Shown one piece after another: positions 15,374 through 24,073 of a stretch of 54,337 nucleotides of DNA (positions are counted from its first letter, which is position 1; the number at the start of each line of letters is the position of its first letter). The notes beneath the pieces are model-generated. The model saw nothing but the letters and a program-made list of their open reading frames with translations. It had not been told where the DNA came from and did no database searches. The DNA is taken from the NCBI GenBank assembly GCA_900317425.1, contig ONGR01000013.1:1-54337 (forward strand), written 5' to 3'. A program made the position numbers and the translations under genes. This stretch comes from an uncultured Eubacteriales bacterium. Its GTDB lineage: Bacteria; Bacillota; Clostridia; Oscillospirales; Oscillospiraceae.

Positions 15374-16048
15374 CTATGCGATGGCGCAGGCGGATGCCCG
15401 GTCCTCACAGAGCACCAGAACGTAGCACCAGATCAGCTGGGGCAGCACCAAAAGGGAGGCGGGGATACCCAGCCATTTCGTGGCGAAAAACGAAATGGTC
15501 ACTCCCAGGTGGAAGCACACCAGGGTAAAGAAATAGAACCGAACCTTACGGAGATGGGTGCGGTCCCCGTCACAGAGGTATTCCGCCAGAGCCAGGGAGG
15601 TCTGCTTGGTGTTGTTGGTGGAGAAGATGGTGGAGCTGGTATATCCGTCGGCGCCGGTGAAGGCGCTCCACTGGAAGCTCATGGCAAAGAAGATGGGGTA
15701 CAGGGAGACGATCACGTTCATGTCCTCGGGGAGACCGGCCAGCAGGATCGCCATAAGTCCTGCAATAAGGGGGCAGAGGCGTCGCGCGTCCCAATGCAAA
15801 ACGCGGGGGAGCAACACCGTCAGCATAGTGCCAACCACGTAAACCAGCAGAGAGCCCAGGTGGTACAGCACGTTGGCGCCGTTGCCTGTCAAGGCACTGA
15901 TCATCAGTTCCACCAGATTCATGGTCTGGGCATTGGCCAGCACGCCCATGCGGCAGAGAACGGCATAGCCGGCAAAAAAGCCGCCCACGGAGGCAAAGGC
16001 CAGGTGGCGGTAGATATCGATATGCCTTTGTCTGCTCAATCTATCCAT
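15374..16048 (-). CDS. YoaK/DUF1275 family membrane protein
   Basis: This 224-residue protein has about six membrane segments. The family signature is seen as GGFFAGYAVLCRMGVLANAQ then TMNLVELMISALTG (family consensus AQTGNLV), and later QWSAFTGADGYTSSTIFSTN. The function of DUF1275 proteins is not established; some are linked to transport. The ATG at 16046-16048 has AAAGGA 7 bases upstream; 39 further in-frame codons are upstream of the likely transcription start and are not used. The gene has its own promoter, diverging from the alaS leader. Confidence 0.8.
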   Translation of the reverse strand: MDRLSRQRHIDIYRHLAFASVGGFFAGYAVLCRMGVLANAQTMNLVELMISALTGNGANVLYHLGSLLVYVVGTMLTVLLPRVLHWDARRLCPLIAGLMAILLAGLPEDMNVIVSLYPIFFAMSFQWSAFTGADGYTSSTIFSTNNTKQTSLALAEYLCDGDRTHLRKVRFYFFTLVCFHLGVTISFFATKWLGIPASLLVLPQLIWCYVLVLCEDRASACAIA

Positions 16049-16086
16049 GGACGATTCCTTTACACGAGAGTCAAAATACCTTGTCA

Positions 16087-16114
16087 AGTATAGCAGAATC
16101 TTTCCGTTTTTCAA
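16087..16114 (-). promoter_or_regulatory. Promoter of the YoaK-type gene
   Basis: Read leftward: TTGAAA (16109-16114), 16 bases, TATACT (16087-16092), about 40 bases before the start codon. Confidence 0.65.
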
Positions 16115-16158
16115 CAGAAAATATGGAGAATAAACGCAGTCAAACGGGAATGAGATTG

Positions 16159-16186
16159 TTGACAAGCGTCAAAAATGTGGTAAAAT
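16159..16186 (+). promoter_or_regulatory. alaS promoter
   Basis: TTGACA, 16 bases, TAAAAT. Transcription would begin near 16193, directly before the first stem of the T-box. Confidence 0.8.
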
Positions 16187-16192
16187 AGGCCA

Positions 16193-16440
16193 TGTTAAAC
16201 AGGCAATGACGAAGACGAGACGCGAAAAGCGGCCTTCAGCGAGGCGGGGAGGGTGTGAGCCCGCCGGTGTCAGCTGCGCGATCAGCCCCTTCCGAGCCGG
16301 CGGCGAGGAGCTGCACGCCCCATCCCCGTTAGCGGATGATCCGAGATGACAGCGCAAGCTGTCAATTAGGGTGGTACCGTGAAGCTGGCCTTCGCCCCTA
16401 TGTGGTGGCGGAGGTCTTATTATTTTGGTATGAAAAATTT
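16193..16440 (+). promoter_or_regulatory. T-box leader controlling alaS
   Basis: The conserved T-box core AGGGTGGTACCGTG is at 16368-16381, after AATT. The leader opens with AGGCAATGACGAAGACG, the usual start of Stem I. A Stem III-like hairpin (TGACAGCGCAAGCTGTCA) comes just before the T-box. The terminator pairs GGCCTTCGCC with GGCGGAGGTC, then TCTTATTATTTT; the antiterminator uses the T-box sequence instead. Uncharged tRNA-Ala binding would let transcription continue into alaS. A GCC near 16317 is a possible alanine specifier, but I have not folded Stem I to prove it. This element fills the 413-base gap before alaS. Confidence 0.93.
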
Positions 16441-16461
16441 CAGATAAAGGAGAAAACAACC

Positions 16462-19134
16462 ATGTCCCATCCCTATTACGGCCTGAATGAGCTGCGGGAG
16501 ATGTTCCTGAAGTTCTTTGAGACGAAAGGCCATCTGCGTCTGCCCAGCTTTTCCCTGGTGCCCCAGAACGACAAGTCCATCCTGCTGATCAACGCCGGCA
16601 TGACCCCTATGAAGCCCTGGTTCAGGGGCGAGGAGGAACCGCCCCGCCGCCGCGTCTGCACCTGCCAGAAGTGCATCCGCACCGGCGACATTGAGAACGT
16701 GGGCAAAACCGCCCGCCACGGCACCTACTTTGAGATGCTGGGCAACTTCTCCTTCGGTGATTACTTCAAGCGCGAGGCCATTCGCTGGTCCTGGGAATTC
16801 CTCACCAGCCCGGAATGGGTGGGCCTGGAGGCCGATCGTCTTTACCCCTCCGTCTATCTGGATGACGACGAGGCCTTTGACATCTGGAATCAGGAGATCG
16901 GCATCCCCAAAGAGAGGATCTTCCGCTTTGGCAAGGAGGACAACTTCTGGGAGCACGGCGCCGGTCCCTGCGGTCCCTGCTCGGAGATCTACTACGACCG
17001 TGGCCCGGAGTATGGCTGCGGCAAGCCCACCTGCACCGTGGGCTGTGACTGCGACCGCTATATTGAGATCTGGAACAACGTGTTCAGCCAGTTCGACAAC
17101 GACGGCCACAACAACTACACCGAGTTGAAGCAGAAGAATATCGATACCGGCATGGGCCTGGAGCGCCTGGCCTGCGTGTGTCAGAATGTAGAGAGCCTCT
17201 TCGATGTGGACACGGTGATGAACATCACCCACAGAGTGAGTGAGCTGACCGGTGCCCACTATGGCGAGAGCGACAAGCGGGACGTGAGCCTGCGCGTCAT
17301 CACCGACCATATCCGCAGTGCCACCTTCATGATCTGCGATGGCATTCTGCCCTCCAACGAGGGCCGCGGCTACGTGCTGCGCCGCCTGCTGCGCCGGGCC
17401 GCCCGTCACGGCAAGCTGCTGGGCGTCAACGATCCGTTCCTCTATGAGGTGGTGGATACCGTCATCCATGAGAACGAGTGTCAGTATCCCGACCTGCGGG
17501 AGAAGCAGGCCTATATCACCAAGGTCATCCACACCGAGGAGGAGAACTTTGCCCGTACCATCGACGGCGGCATGAAGATCTTCGGTGAGATGCTGGCCGA
17601 CCACAAGGCGAAAGGGGAAACGGTGTTCTCCGGCGCCGACGCCTTCAAGCTGTATGATACCTTTGGCTTCCCCGTCGATCTGACCATGGAGATGGCCGCG
17701 GACGAGGGCCTGTCTGTGGATGAGGCAGGATTCCAGTCTTTGATGCAGGAGCAGAAGGAGCGCGCCCGTGAGGCCCGCAAGGCCCTGGGAGATCTGGGCT
17801 GGGACGACGTGAATCTGGGCAAGGAGATGCCCGCCACCGACTTCCTGGGCTACGATCAAGACGTCACCGAGGCGAAGATCCTGGCCATCATGGCCGACGG
17901 CGAGCTGCGGGATGAGATCGTGGCCGGAACGAAGGCCACCGTTGTATTGGATAAGACCACGCTGTACGCCGAAATGGGCGGACAGGTCGGCGACCACGGG
18001 CAGATTGCGGTAAAGACCGCACAGGGAGGAGAGGCCCCCATCTTTACTGTCGAGGACGTGCAGAAAAACAAGGGCGGCAAGTACCTCCATGAGGGAACGC
18101 TGAAAAACGGCGAGCTGAAGGTGGGCGACACCGTGCTGGTATCTCTGGATACGGAGCGTCGCGCCGCCATCCGCCGCGCCCACAGTGCCACCCATCTGCT
18201 CCAGTCCGAACTGAAGGCCATTCTGGGTGACCACGTCCACCAGGCCGGCTCTCTTGTGGAGCCCGACCGTCTGCGCTTTGACTTCACCCATTTCTCCGCC
18301 GTGACACCGGAGGAGAAGCACGAAGTGGAGGATCTGGTGAACACCGACGTGCTCCGCGGCCTTGCCGTCAACACGGAGGAACTGCCCATCGAAGAGGCCA
18401 AAAAGAAGGGCGCTACCGCCCTGTTCGGCGAGAAGTACGGCAGCACCGTCCGCGTGGTGAGCATGGGCGAGAACGGCTGTGCCTCCATGGAGCTGTGCGG
18501 CGGCACCCACGTGGACAACACCGCCGAGGTGGGCCTGTTCCGCATCGTCAGCGAGGCCTCTGTCGCCTCCGGCGTACGCCGTATCGAGGCCATTACCGGC
18601 CCCGCTGTGCTGGCCCAGCTGGACCGCGCCGAGGAGACCATCCACCGCACGGCAGCCGCCCTCCACGCCAACCCCGCCGATCTGGAGCACCGGGTGGAAC
18701 AGCTGGCGGAGGAACTGAAGGAGGCCAAGCGTGTCATTGAGCAGTATAAAGCCAAGGAGAGCGCCGGCGGCGCCGACGAAATGCTCCGGGGTGCCAAGGC
18801 CGTGGGCAGCGTGAAGGTGGTCACCGCCAAGCTTACCCAAGGCGACGCCAACAGCCTGCGCCAGCTGGGCGACGTGCTGCGGGATAAGGACAGCGCCGTG
18901 GTAGCTGTCATGGCCCTGCTGAACGGCCCCAAGATCACCCTCCAGGCCGTCTGCGGCAGGGATGCCGTGTCTGCCGGGATCCGCGCCGGTGATATCATCA
19001 AGGCAATCGCCCCCATCGTAGGTGGCAAGGGCGGCGGCAAGCCGGACAGCGCCATGGGCGGCGGCAGCGACGTATCCAAAGCGGACGAGGCGCTGGCTGC
19101 TGTGGAGATGATCGTCTCCGAGAGGATCGGCTGA
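16462..19134 (+). CDS. alaS: Alanyl-tRNA synthetase
   Basis: AlaRS joins alanine to tRNA-Ala in the cytoplasm. The 890-residue protein is full length (family about 875): class II catalytic core at the start (YYGLNELREMFLKFFETKGH, MTPMKPWFRG), the GMGLERLACV motif 3, the editing domain with HSATHLLQSEL and CGGTHVDNTAEVG, and the C-Ala domain to the end (GGKGGGKPDSAMGGGSD). The ATG is set by AAGGAG 10 bases upstream, right after the T-box terminator; earlier in-frame codons lie inside the leader RNA. Expression is under T-box control. The stop overlaps the next start (TGATG). Confidence 0.97.
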   Translation: MSHPYYGLNELREMFLKFFETKGHLRLPSFSLVPQNDKSILLINAGMTPMKPWFRGEEEPPRRRVCTCQKCIRTGDIENVGKTARHGTYFEMLGNFSFGDYFKREAIRWSWEFLTSPEWVGLEADRLYPSVYLDDDEAFDIWNQEIGIPKERIFRFGKEDNFWEHGAGPCGPCSEIYYDRGPEYGCGKPTCTVGCDCDRYIEIWNNVFSQFDNDGHNNYTELKQKNIDTGMGLERLACVCQNVESLFDVDTVMNITHRVSELTGAHYGESDKRDVSLRVITDHIRSATFMICDGILPSNEGRGYVLRRLLRRAARHGKLLGVNDPFLYEVVDTVIHENECQYPDLREKQAYITKVIHTEEENFARTIDGGMKIFGEMLADHKAKGETVFSGADAFKLYDTFGFPVDLTMEMAADEGLSVDEAGFQSLMQEQKERAREARKALGDLGWDDVNLGKEMPATDFLGYDQDVTEAKILAIMADGELRDEIVAGTKATVVLDKTTLYAEMGGQVGDHGQIAVKTAQGGEAPIFTVEDVQKNKGGKYLHEGTLKNGELKVGDTVLVSLDTERRAAIRRAHSATHLLQSELKAILGDHVHQAGSLVEPDRLRFDFTHFSAVTPEEKHEVEDLVNTDVLRGLAVNTEELPIEEAKKKGATALFGEKYGSTVRVVSMGENGCASMELCGGTHVDNTAEVGLFRIVSEASVASGVRRIEAITGPAVLAQLDRAEETIHRTAAALHANPADLEHRVEQLAEELKEAKRVIEQYKAKESAGGADEMLRGAKAVGSVKVVTAKLTQGDANSLRQLGDVLRDKDSAVVAVMALLNGPKITLQAVCGRDAVSAGIRAGDIIKAIAPIVGGKGGGKPDSAMGGGSDVSKADEALAAVEMIVSERIG

Positions 19135-19307
19135 TGCTTCCCAACGATCCCGTGATGCTGCTCAGCGTGGTCAATACCAAGCTGCGAGACGAATACACCA
19201 GTCTGGAAGATCTTAGTATTTCAGAGGATGTAAAGGTAATAGAGTTAACAGATAAGTTGTCGTCTATCGACTATCAGTACGACCCGAAAACCAATCAATT
19301 TATCTGA
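19134..19307 (+). CDS. DUF4250 small protein
   Basis: This 57-residue protein opens MLPNDPVMLLSVVNTKLRDE and ends DYQYDPKTNQFI, the diagnostic ends of the DUF4250 family common in Clostridia and a few proteobacteria. The function is unknown. It starts inside the alaS stop codon (TGATG) and so depends on translation of alaS; it should also be under the same T-box control. The HIT protein gene follows after 16 bases. Confidence 0.85.
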   Translation: MLPNDPVMLLSVVNTKLRDEYTSLEDLSISEDVKVIELTDKLSSIDYQYDPKTNQFI

Positions 19308-19323
19308 GGAAAGGAGAAAAGCC

Positions 19324-19665
19324 ATGAAGAATGATTGTCTGTTCTGCGCCATTGCGGCCGGAGAGATTCCCAGCAGCAAGGTGTATGAGGACGAGCTCTG
19401 CTATGCGTTTTATGACATCGCGCCCCAGGCTCCTACCCATTTTCTGGTGATCCCCAAAGAGCACATCGGTTCTGTGGCGGAGGTAAACGATGCCAACAGC
19501 GGTGTGGTGGCCCACATCTTTGAGGTCATTGCCAAGGTGGCCGGGGAGCTGGGTTTGGAGAGCTATCGTGTGGTCTCCAACATTGGTGAGCAGGCCGGTC
19601 AGAGCGTTCACCATCTCCATTTTCACGTGTTGTCCGGCCGCGATATGACGTGGCCTCCGGGCTAA
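19324..19665 (+). CDS. HIT-family nucleotide hydrolase (HinT-like)
   Basis: This 113-residue HinT-type protein has the catalytic triad His97-x-His99-x-His101 in SVHHLHFHVLSGRDM. The N-terminal CLFCAIAAGEIPSSKVYEDE is typical and includes the Cys-x2-Cys zinc half-site common in Gram-positive HIT proteins. HinT enzymes hydrolyse nucleoside phosphoramidates and correct adenylated side products of aminoacyl-tRNA synthetases, which fits its position in the alaS transcript. GGAAAGGAG lies 7 bases before the ATG. A strong terminator follows. Confidence 0.92.
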   Translation: MKNDCLFCAIAAGEIPSSKVYEDELCYAFYDIAPQAPTHFLVIPKEHIGSVAEVNDANSGVVAHIFEVIAKVAGELGLESYRVVSNIGEQAGQSVHHLHFHVLSGRDMTWPPG

Positions 19666-19675
19666 TTCATCAGAC

Positions 19676-19711
19676 AAGAGGGCAGGCAAAACTTCGCCTG
19701 CCCTCTTTTTT
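19676..19711 (+). terminator. Terminator ending the alaS transcript
   Basis: AAGAGGGCAGGC and GCCTGCCCTCTT form a perfect 12-base stem with an 8-base loop, followed by further Ts. Confidence 0.92.
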
Positions 19712-19746
19712 CGTGTGGATTCTGCATGGTGACGACAGCTTTCCAC

Positions 19747-19776
19747 TTGCGGCGCAGCAGAGTCCTGTGGTACAAT
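19747..19776 (+). promoter_or_regulatory. Promoter of the DUF2974 hydrolase gene
   Basis: TTGCGG, 18 bases, TACAAT, about 25 bases before the start codon. Confidence 0.5.
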
Positions 19777-19801
19777 ACCGCACGCAAAGGAGTGGTCACA
19801 A

Positions 19802-20971
19802 ATGAGCGATAAAAGCAGCAACGTGGTGGATTACCTGCGCTGGCGAGGTGATCTTACTTTTGAGCAGGACCCCTTTAACGAAGTGGACAATCTATTGCTT
19901 TGCGTGGTGTCATATATCAATTTCGGCCGTATATTGGAGCTGCGGAGCAAGCTGCCGTCGGAGGCTATGCTGCTGAAGGACGTCTGCGAGCAGCTGACGG
20001 AGGAGGATGAGCAGCGCGGCCTGTCCTCCCACGCTTATATTCCGGTAATGCGTCTGATGGCGTCGGTCCGTCGGTTTGCTCAAGTACGGATGTTTGGATA
20101 CGAGAGCGTCCACGACGAGGAGCGGGAAATGCAGTTTGACGCCGTGTCTTTCCTGCTGCCGGACCACACAGTATTTGCCGCCTTCATGGGAACAGATCGC
20201 TCCCTGGTAGGGTGGAAAGAGGACTTTAACATGAGCTTTCTCGATGCCGTGCCGGCTCAGAAACGTGCCGCAGCCTATTCCGCCGAGATCGCGTCAGCGT
20301 GCAGCGGTTACGGATTGCGGCTCGGCGGACATTCCAAGGGCGGAAACCTGGCCGCCTGGGCGGCGTCCCATCTGCCGGAGGAATTGCAGCGGCGGATCGT
20401 GGCGACCTATAACAATGACGGTCCAGGATTCAGCCACGATTTACTGGAGACGGATGGCTACCGCCGTGTGGCGGACAGGATGATTACGCTGATCCCGGAG
20501 TCCTCCATTATCGGGGTTCTGCTGGAGCATGCGGAGAACTACGAGATCATTGACAGCAGCAACCGCTCGGTCATGCAGCACGAGCCACTGTCGTGGAACG
20601 TGCTGGGCAACCACTTTGTTCATCAGGAACGGAGGTCACCTCTGGGGAAGCTGTCAGACGGCGTTCTGCGGGAATGGCTCCACTCCATGACGCCCACGGA
20701 GCGGGAGACGTTCATCGAAGCGCTGTTCGACGTGCTCAGCAAGGGCGGTCAGATCTCCTCGTTAGAGGAACTTCCGGGCGGTCTCGCGGGCGGCGCGTCC
20801 TTCCTCCGGGAGCTCGTTGGAGCGGAAGATGAGAAAAAAAGCGCCATCACCGACGGCTTGCGGCGTCTGATGTCGGACGTGCGGGAAGGATTGAAAAGGG
20901 GAGCGGAAGACGGTCTTTCAGCGGCCAAGAACGGCCTGCGCAGCCTGCTGTCCGACTGGGTCAGAGAATAA
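19802..20971 (+). CDS. Mbeg1-like (DUF2974) alpha/beta hydrolase
   Basis: This 389-residue cytoplasmic lipase-like protein opens NVVDYLRWRGDLTFEQDPFN and VDNLLLCVVSYINF, the start of DUF2974. The nucleophile elbow is GHSKGGNLA (Ser of GxSxG), and FMGTDRSLVGWKEDFNMSF is the usual preceding block. The last 60 residues are a helical, charged tail with repeated GLRRLMSDVREGLKRG / GLRSLLSDW segments. Substrates of the family are unknown; esterase or lipase activity is inferred. It is monocistronic, between two terminators. Confidence 0.88.
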   Translation: MSDKSSNVVDYLRWRGDLTFEQDPFNEVDNLLLCVVSYINFGRILELRSKLPSEAMLLKDVCEQLTEEDEQRGLSSHAYIPVMRLMASVRRFAQVRMFGYESVHDEEREMQFDAVSFLLPDHTVFAAFMGTDRSLVGWKEDFNMSFLDAVPAQKRAAAYSAEIASACSGYGLRLGGHSKGGNLAAWAASHLPEELQRRIVATYNNDGPGFSHDLLETDGYRRVADRMITLIPESSIIGVLLEHAENYEIIDSSNRSVMQHEPLSWNVLGNHFVHQERRSPLGKLSDGVLREWLHSMTPTERETFIEALFDVLSKGGQISSLEELPGGLAGGASFLRELVGAEDEKKSAITDGLRRLMSDVREGLKRGAEDGLSAAKNGLRSLLSDWVRE

Positions 20972-20973
20972 AG

Positions 20974-21005
20974 AAGAAGGTCTCCATTGGCAAGGAGACC
21001 TTCTT
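20974..21005. terminator. Bidirectional terminator between DUF2974 and the pseudouridine synthase
   Basis: AAGAAGGTCTCC and GGAGACCTTCTT form a perfect 12-base stem with T runs on both strands. It sits between two convergent genes. Confidence 0.88.
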
Positions 21006-21013
21006 TTTCGTTA

Positions 21014-21655
21014 TCATGCTTCCGGAAATCGGGAAAACCAGCTCCAAGGCGCCTGCCGCGGCGGCAGAAGCTTGAAATCCATGGTGCGTTCATCCTCCGG
21101 GTGGGCAAATCGGAGACGCCAGGACCACAGGGCGATGGGGACATCTTCGCCGCCGATGCCGTACTTGCGGTCGCCCACCAGCGGCCAGCCGCGACTGGCA
21201 AACTGCACGCGGATCTGATGGGTGCGGCCCGTTTCCAATTCTATTCTGACAAGGGAATATCCTTCACATCGGTCCAGCACCTCATAGAAGAGCTTTGCCT
21301 CCTGGATCCCTTTGCCGGGGGTCTGGGCGACAAAGGTGAAGCGGCGGGGACGGTTCCGACCCAGCAGATCGCAGAGCGTGCCGGAGGCGGGGGGATGGCC
21401 GTGTACCACCGCCAGATACTCTTTGTGAAATTGATGATCCCGGATCTGCCGGCTGAGAAGCGAGGCGGCCATGGCGCTGCGGGCCAGAACCATGAGGCCG
21501 GAAACCTGGGCATCCAGCCGGTGGACGGTACGAATACAGTCCGTATTCAACTGCTGTCGCAGCAGCTCGGGCATGCCGCCGGGCACCTCCGTGCTGATGA
21601 CGCCCGCCGGCTTCACAGCCACCACGATGCGGTTGTCGGAATAGACGATCTCCAT
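21014..21655 (-). CDS. RluA-family RNA pseudouridine synthase
   Basis: This 213-residue enzyme converts uridine to pseudouridine in RNA. The catalytic motif is TVHRLDAQVSGLMV with Asp48, followed by KEYLAVVHGHPP, EAKLFYEVLDR and ELETGRTHQIRVQFASRGWP, all RluA-family blocks. It lacks an S4 domain, as in the short RluA/RluC-like subgroup, so the target site (rRNA or tRNA) cannot be named. The start follows the stop of the MBL gene by one base, with GGGGG 7 bases upstream inside that gene, so translation is coupled. Confidence 0.88.
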   Translation of the reverse strand: MEIVYSDNRIVVAVKPAGVISTEVPGGMPELLRQQLNTDCIRTVHRLDAQVSGLMVLARSAMAASLLSRQIRDHQFHKEYLAVVHGHPPASGTLCDLLGRNRPRRFTFVAQTPGKGIQEAKLFYEVLDRCEGYSLVRIELETGRTHQIRVQFASRGWPLVGDRKYGIGGEDVPIALWSWRLRFAHPEDERTMDFKLLPPRQAPWSWFSRFPEA

Positions 21656-21656
21656 G

Positions 21657-22559
21657 TTATTGCCCCCATGTGCGATAATAGCGCTTTTCGCTGGCATCCC
21701 GGCAGGTGGCGACGGAACCGCTGTCCTGGAGATATGCCACGAAATTGGTAAAATTCCGGTGGATGATACTCAATTTGAATTCATCCTGGGTGCGGAAACC
21801 CACCGCCTTGCTGAAGGCCATGAGCCACTGGGACAGTGTCATGCCGTCTGTCAGGCATGACAGAACATGATGGGCTTTGTCGTGAACAAAGTCTACGTTC
21901 CGATCAATAATTGAATGAATGTCAGGCAGGACGTCCTTATGCGCCAGAATATAAGCCTCGCAGGAAAGCTGATGGAGGGAACGCTTGGTCTCCAGATCCT
22001 GGGCGAGGAACATGGCGGTAGGCAGTTTCGCCGTGGCCATCACGCCCGGTCCCACCAGGCTGTCCGCCAGATAGGCCACGTTGTCCGGTGTGATGATGCC
22101 GATCTGTCCGGCGGCGTGTCCGGGCAACTGCAGGATACGAAATTCGGCGCCGCAGAAGGAGAGACAATCGTCGTGGATACCCAGGATCACGTCAGTAGGG
22201 AAGGCGTCCTCGGCAAAATATTTCCGGCATTGGGCATAGGTGAGGGGAATATAGTTGGCCCGATAGCTCTCCGGCGTGGCGCCGATGCCGGCCTCAATGA
22301 CCTGGGCGGCGATCCGTGCCCCATACCGGCTGCGGAGGTAGGCGGCGTTTCCCGTGTGATCGTAGTGTGCGTGGGAGCAGATGATCCCCCGGGGTACCAG
22401 ACCGTTTTGATCCAGCAGAGCCGTGAGATCCTCTCGATCCAGCCGCGCCACACCGGTGTCCAGCAGGACGACGTCCGTTTTATTGAGTCGGTAGACGCCG
22501 ATCAGCGCAGATGTGGCCTCCGCTACCCAGGTATTTCCCAAAACATGCCGCAGTTCCAT
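21657..22559 (-). CDS. MBL-fold metallo-hydrolase
   Basis: This 300-residue protein has the zinc-binding motif CSHAHYDHTGNAAY (His63, His65, Asp67, His68). LQLPGHAAGQIGIIT supplies the next histidine, YLADSLVG the bridging Asp and AYILAHKDVLP a late histidine. These are the ligands of a di-metal hydrolase such as glyoxalase II-like or quorum-lactonase-like enzymes. An extra helical C-terminal part of about 80 residues (HVLSCLTDGMTLSQWLMAFS onward) looks like a winged-helix-like cap. The substrate is unknown. It heads a two-gene unit with the pseudouridine synthase and has its own promoter and a GGAGG site. Confidence 0.85.
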   Translation of the reverse strand: MELRHVLGNTWVAEATSALIGVYRLNKTDVVLLDTGVARLDREDLTALLDQNGLVPRGIICSHAHYDHTGNAAYLRSRYGARIAAQVIEAGIGATPESYRANYIPLTYAQCRKYFAEDAFPTDVILGIHDDCLSFCGAEFRILQLPGHAAGQIGIITPDNVAYLADSLVGPGVMATAKLPTAMFLAQDLETKRSLHQLSCEAYILAHKDVLPDIHSIIDRNVDFVHDKAHHVLSCLTDGMTLSQWLMAFSKAVGFRTQDEFKLSIIHRNFTNFVAYLQDSGSVATCRDASEKRYYRTWGQ

Positions 22560-22588
22560 GGCATTCCCTCCGGATCCGTTATAAATCC

Positions 22589-22616
22589 ATTATACACAAA
22601 CTGATTGGAAATACAA
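22589..22616 (-). promoter_or_regulatory. Promoter of the MBL-RluA unit
   Basis: Read leftward: TTGTAT (22611-22616), 16 bases, TATAAT (22589-22594), 30 bases before the start codon. Confidence 0.7.
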
Positions 22617-22736
22617 GATTTGGTGGAGACCTGCTTTCCCGCGGACAAAATAAAGTGAAAAAAGTTGGTTTACCCTCTATGCAAAAGAAGAAAAATAAGG
22701 TAAAATACAGTGGAATAAGTTTTGGGGAGGATGCGT

Positions 22737-23453
22737 ATGCAGGAGCCTAAATATAAAAGAGTTTTGCTGAAGATCAGCGGCGAGGCGCTGGCCGGCGACA
22801 AGCACTTCGGCCTGGATTTTCAGGTCATGGGTCAGGTGGCCGACGTGATCAAGGAGTGTGTGGCCATGGGCGTCCAGGTGGGCATCGTCATCGGCGGCGG
22901 CAACTTCTGGCGCGGCGTCAAGAACGGTGAGGGTTACATTGAGCGCACCCGTGCCGACCACATGGGCATGCTGGCCACCGCCATGAACTGCATGGCTATG
23001 GCTGACGTGCTGGAGCAGAAGGGCGTGGACGTCCGCATTCAGACGGCGCTGGAGATCCGCGAGGTGGCGGAGCCCTATATCCGGGCCCGTGCTATCCGGC
23101 ATCTGGAGAAGGGCCGCGTGGTCATCTTCGGCTGCGGCATCGGCAGTCCGTTCTTCTCCACGGATACGGCGGCCGTCCTCCGCGCGGCGGAGATCAATGC
23201 CGACGTGATCCTTCTTGCAAAGAACATTGACGGCGTCTACGACAGCGATCCCGCCAAGAACGCCAATGCCGTCAAATTCGATTCCATTACCTACGACGAC
23301 GTGCTGGCCAGGCATCTGGCTGTGATGGACTCCACGGCTACCAGCCTGTCCATGGACAACCACATCCCCGTGCTGGTGTTTGCTCTGAAGGATCCGTATA
23401 ATATCGTCCGCGCCATCAAGGGCGAGCAGATCGGAACCATTGTAAAGGAATAA
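22737..23453 (+). CDS. pyrH: UMP kinase
   Basis: This bacterial UMP kinase (amino-acid kinase fold, hexameric) makes UDP for RNA, DNA and cell-wall precursors. The 238 residues include [14 protein letters not shown] at the N-terminus, [11 protein letters not shown] for phosphate binding and [20 protein letters not shown] in the second half. Of two nearby ATGs, the one at 22737 is 6 bases from GGGGAGG; the ATG at 22731 touches that site. It is the first gene of an eight-gene run to polC. In most Firmicutes rpsB-tsf precede pyrH; here a MBL-RluA pair diverges instead. A TAAAAT at about 22700 may be the -10. Confidence 0.95.
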   Translation: MQEPKYKRVLLKISGEALAGDKHFGLDFQVMGQVADVIKECVAMGVQVGIVIGGGNFWRGVKNGEGYIERTRADHMGMLATAMNCMAMADVLEQKGVDVRIQTALEIREVAEPYIRARAIRHLEKGRVVIFGCGIGSPFFSTDTAAVLRAAEINADVILLAKNIDGVYDSDPAKNANAVKFDSITYDDVLARHLAVMDSTATSLSMDNHIPVLVFALKDPYNIVRAIKGEQIGTIVKE

Positions 23454-23515
23454 GACAGACCATCCCGTGGCAGACACCACGGGGAGACATAAGGAAGAAA
23501 GGATGGAGAACCTTT

Positions 23516-24073
23516 ATGCTGAAAGACGAATACAAAATCTATGAGGAAAAGATGAAGAAGAGCATCGAGTCCGTGGCCAACGATTTTGCCGCCGTTCGCG
23601 CCGGCCGTGCCAACGCTGCCGTGCTCAACCGCATCAGCGTGGACTATTACGGTACGCCTACCCCCATCCAGCAGATCGCCGCTGTGGGATCCCCCGATCC
23701 CCGTATGCTGGTGATCACCCCCTGGGACGGCTCCGCTCTGCGCGCCATTGAGAAGGCGATCCAGGAGTCCGATCTGGGCATCAATCCCCAGAACGACGGC
23801 AAGTGCATCCGCCTGGCTTTCCCCCAGCTGACGGAGGAACGCCGCAAGGAGCTGGTCAAGCAGATCCACAAGTATGCCGAGGGCGGCAAGGTCGCCATCC
23901 GCAACATTCGCCGCGACGCCCTTGAGAACTTCAAGAAGCAGCAGAAAGCCTCCGAGATCACCGAGGACGAGCTGAAGATGGTGGAAAAAGACATGCAGAA
24001 GCTGACCGACGACAGCTGCAAGGAACTGGATAAGCTCCTGGAAAACAAGGAAAAGGAACTGATGTCGGTCTGA
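23516..24073 (+). CDS. frr: Ribosome recycling factor
   Basis: RRF, with EF-G, splits post-termination ribosomes. The length of 185 residues is exact for the family, and the sequence keeps DFAAVRAGRANAAVLNRISV, VDYYGTPTPIQQIA, the PQLTEERRKELVKQ block and the helical IRRDALENFKK region. GGAAGAAAGG precedes the start. The 62-base gap after pyrH contains a CCCGTGG/CCACGGG hairpin without T tract, perhaps an RNA-processing or stability element. The stop overlaps the uppS start (TGATG). Confidence 0.96.
   Translation: MLKDEYKIYEEKMKKSIESVANDFAAVRAGRANAAVLNRISVDYYGTPTPIQQIAAVGSPDPRMLVITPWDGSALRAIEKAIQESDLGINPQNDGKCIRLAFPQLTEERRKELVKQIHKYAEGGKVAIRNIRRDALENFKKQQKASEITEDELKMVEKDMQKLTDDSCKELDKLLENKEKELMSV

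Noticed and set aside
16081-16092. A second leftward promoter at TTGACA just upstream of the YoaK-type gene
   Set aside because: TTGACA at about 16081-16086 (reverse strand) has no acceptable -10 at 16-18 bases before the ribosome binding site.
16420-18840. An 806-codon open frame on the strand opposite alaS
   Set aside because: It mirrors the alaS codons, has no ribosome binding site and gives a His/Gly/Val-rich protein typical of antisense shadows in high-GC genes. The same holds for long open frames opposite glnN, polC, mltG, trhP and spoIVA.
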